Positions 63,574-64,000 of a stretch of DNA of 64,000 nt are shown piece after piece. The notes beneath the pieces are model-generated. The model did not search any database and was not told the origin of the DNA. It saw only the letters and a program-made list of their open reading frames with translations. A program made the translations under genes and the position numbers. This DNA comes from Pseudomonas atagonensis (lineage in GTDB: Bacteria > Pseudomonadota > Gammaproteobacteria > Pseudomonadales > Pseudomonadaceae): the NCBI RefSeq assembly GCF_011369485.1, contig NZ_VXCA01000003.1, positions 248,001 through 312,000 on the forward strand, in the 5' to 3' direction. Position 1 is the first letter of the stretch, and every line of letters starts with the position of its first letter.

Positions 63574-64000
63574 TTGGACAAGATCCTGATACGTGGGGCC
63601 CGTACCCACAACCTGAAGAACATCGACCTGACCCTGCCACGGGACAAACTGATCGTCATCACCGGCCTGTCCGGATCCGGCAAGTCGTCCCTTGCGTTCG
63701 ACACGCTGTACGCCGAAGGTCAGCGCCGCTATGTCGAATCGCTGTCGGCCTACGCCCGGCAGTTTCTGTCGATGATGGAAAAACCCGACGTCGACACCAT
63801 TGAAGGCCTGTCGCCGGCGATCTCCATCGAACAGAAGTCGACCTCGCACAACCCGCGCTCCACGGTCGGCACCATCACCGAAATCTACGACTACCTGCGC
63901 CTGCTTTATGCACGCGTGGGTACGCCGCGCTGCCCGGATCACGATATTCCGCTGGAAGCGCAGACCGTCAGCCAGATGGTCGATCTGGTACTGGCGCAGC
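63574..64000 (+). CDS. uvrA: Excinuclease ABC subunit A (5' part)
   Basis: Damage-recognition ATPase of nucleotide excision repair. The start is a TTG at 63574 preceded by GAGG, giving [22 protein letters not shown] (seen as [15 protein letters not shown]); Walker A is GLSGSGKSS at about residues 31-39. [15 protein letters not shown] and [12 protein letters not shown] follow, with the first cysteine of the zinc region near PRCPDH. The gene continues beyond the window. No SOS box was recognised in the 190 bases between it and the MFS gene. Confidence 0.95.
   Translation, partial: MDKILIRGARTHNLKNIDLTLPRDKLIVITGLSGSGKSSLAFDTLYAEGQRRYVESLSAYARQFLSMMEKPDVDTIEGLSPAISIEQKSTSHNPRSTVGTITEIYDYLRLLYARVGTPRCPDHDIPLEAQTVSQMVDLVLAQ

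Overview
The window is a piece of a Pseudomonas chromosome, most likely from the P. fluorescens group. The basis is high GC, dense gene packing, the gene order nrdR-ribD-ribC-ribBA-ribH-nusB-thiL-pgpA, the YbhN/ClsB and Yjf gene sets, and many REP-type palindromes between genes (families carrying GGGATAAATCCC, GCGAGCAGGCTCACTC, GCGAGCAAGCCCGCTCCC and GGGAGCAAGCCCCCTCCC). No rRNA, tRNA or CRISPR array was seen.

1-41.9 kb is ordinary core or near-core chromosome. It starts inside btuB, followed by a convergent btuF. A long minus-strand cluster then runs from nrdR (10.6 kb) down through riboflavin, thiamine and phosphatidylglycerol genes to ribA (3.1 kb). Next come a YbaY-like lipoprotein, a methyltransferase and a thioredoxin-TPR chaperone (11-12.8 kb). 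A putative Zur-controlled zinc-starvation operon follows: a His-rich protein, a MacB-like ABC ATPase and permease, and a DUF3299 protein (13.2-16.5 kb). After that come ompW, two SDR-type sugar-nucleotide genes, the giant helicase lhr, an MscS channel, an MFS exporter and a DUF72-YbhP-ClsB-YbhN operon. Further on are a DUF3182/hydrolase pair, a GlxA-type regulator divergent from an isochorismatase, a complete yjfIJKLMC-like operon (36.0-40.6 kb) and an acyltransferase.

42.1-61.5 kb is a mobile genomic island inserted at the 3' end of ssb. It is visibly richer in A+T and is bracketed by an imperfect direct repeat of the ssb terminator plus the last ssb codons. Next to ssb lie three overlapping tyrosine recombinases and a small coiled-coil gene, like the Tn554 or recombinase-trio arrangement. 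The cargo looks like genome defence. An sspBCD-like DNA phosphorothioation operon (DUF4007 protein, large P-loop ATPase, PAPS-reductase-like PP-loop enzyme) is present without sspA or sspE. Convergent to it is a two-gene signalling pair: a kinase with two GHKL ATPase domains, and a response regulator whose receiver domain carries a large insertion and a long unknown C-terminal part. Beyond that is an orphan HNH nuclease fused to an unknown domain. An XRE regulator sits divergent from an unknown gene across a clear palindromic operator. The kinase/receiver pair with the phosphorothioation genes is the best candidate for an undescribed system in the window.

61.5-64 kb returns to core chromosome: ssb, a YajR-like MFS transporter and the divergent start of uvrA.
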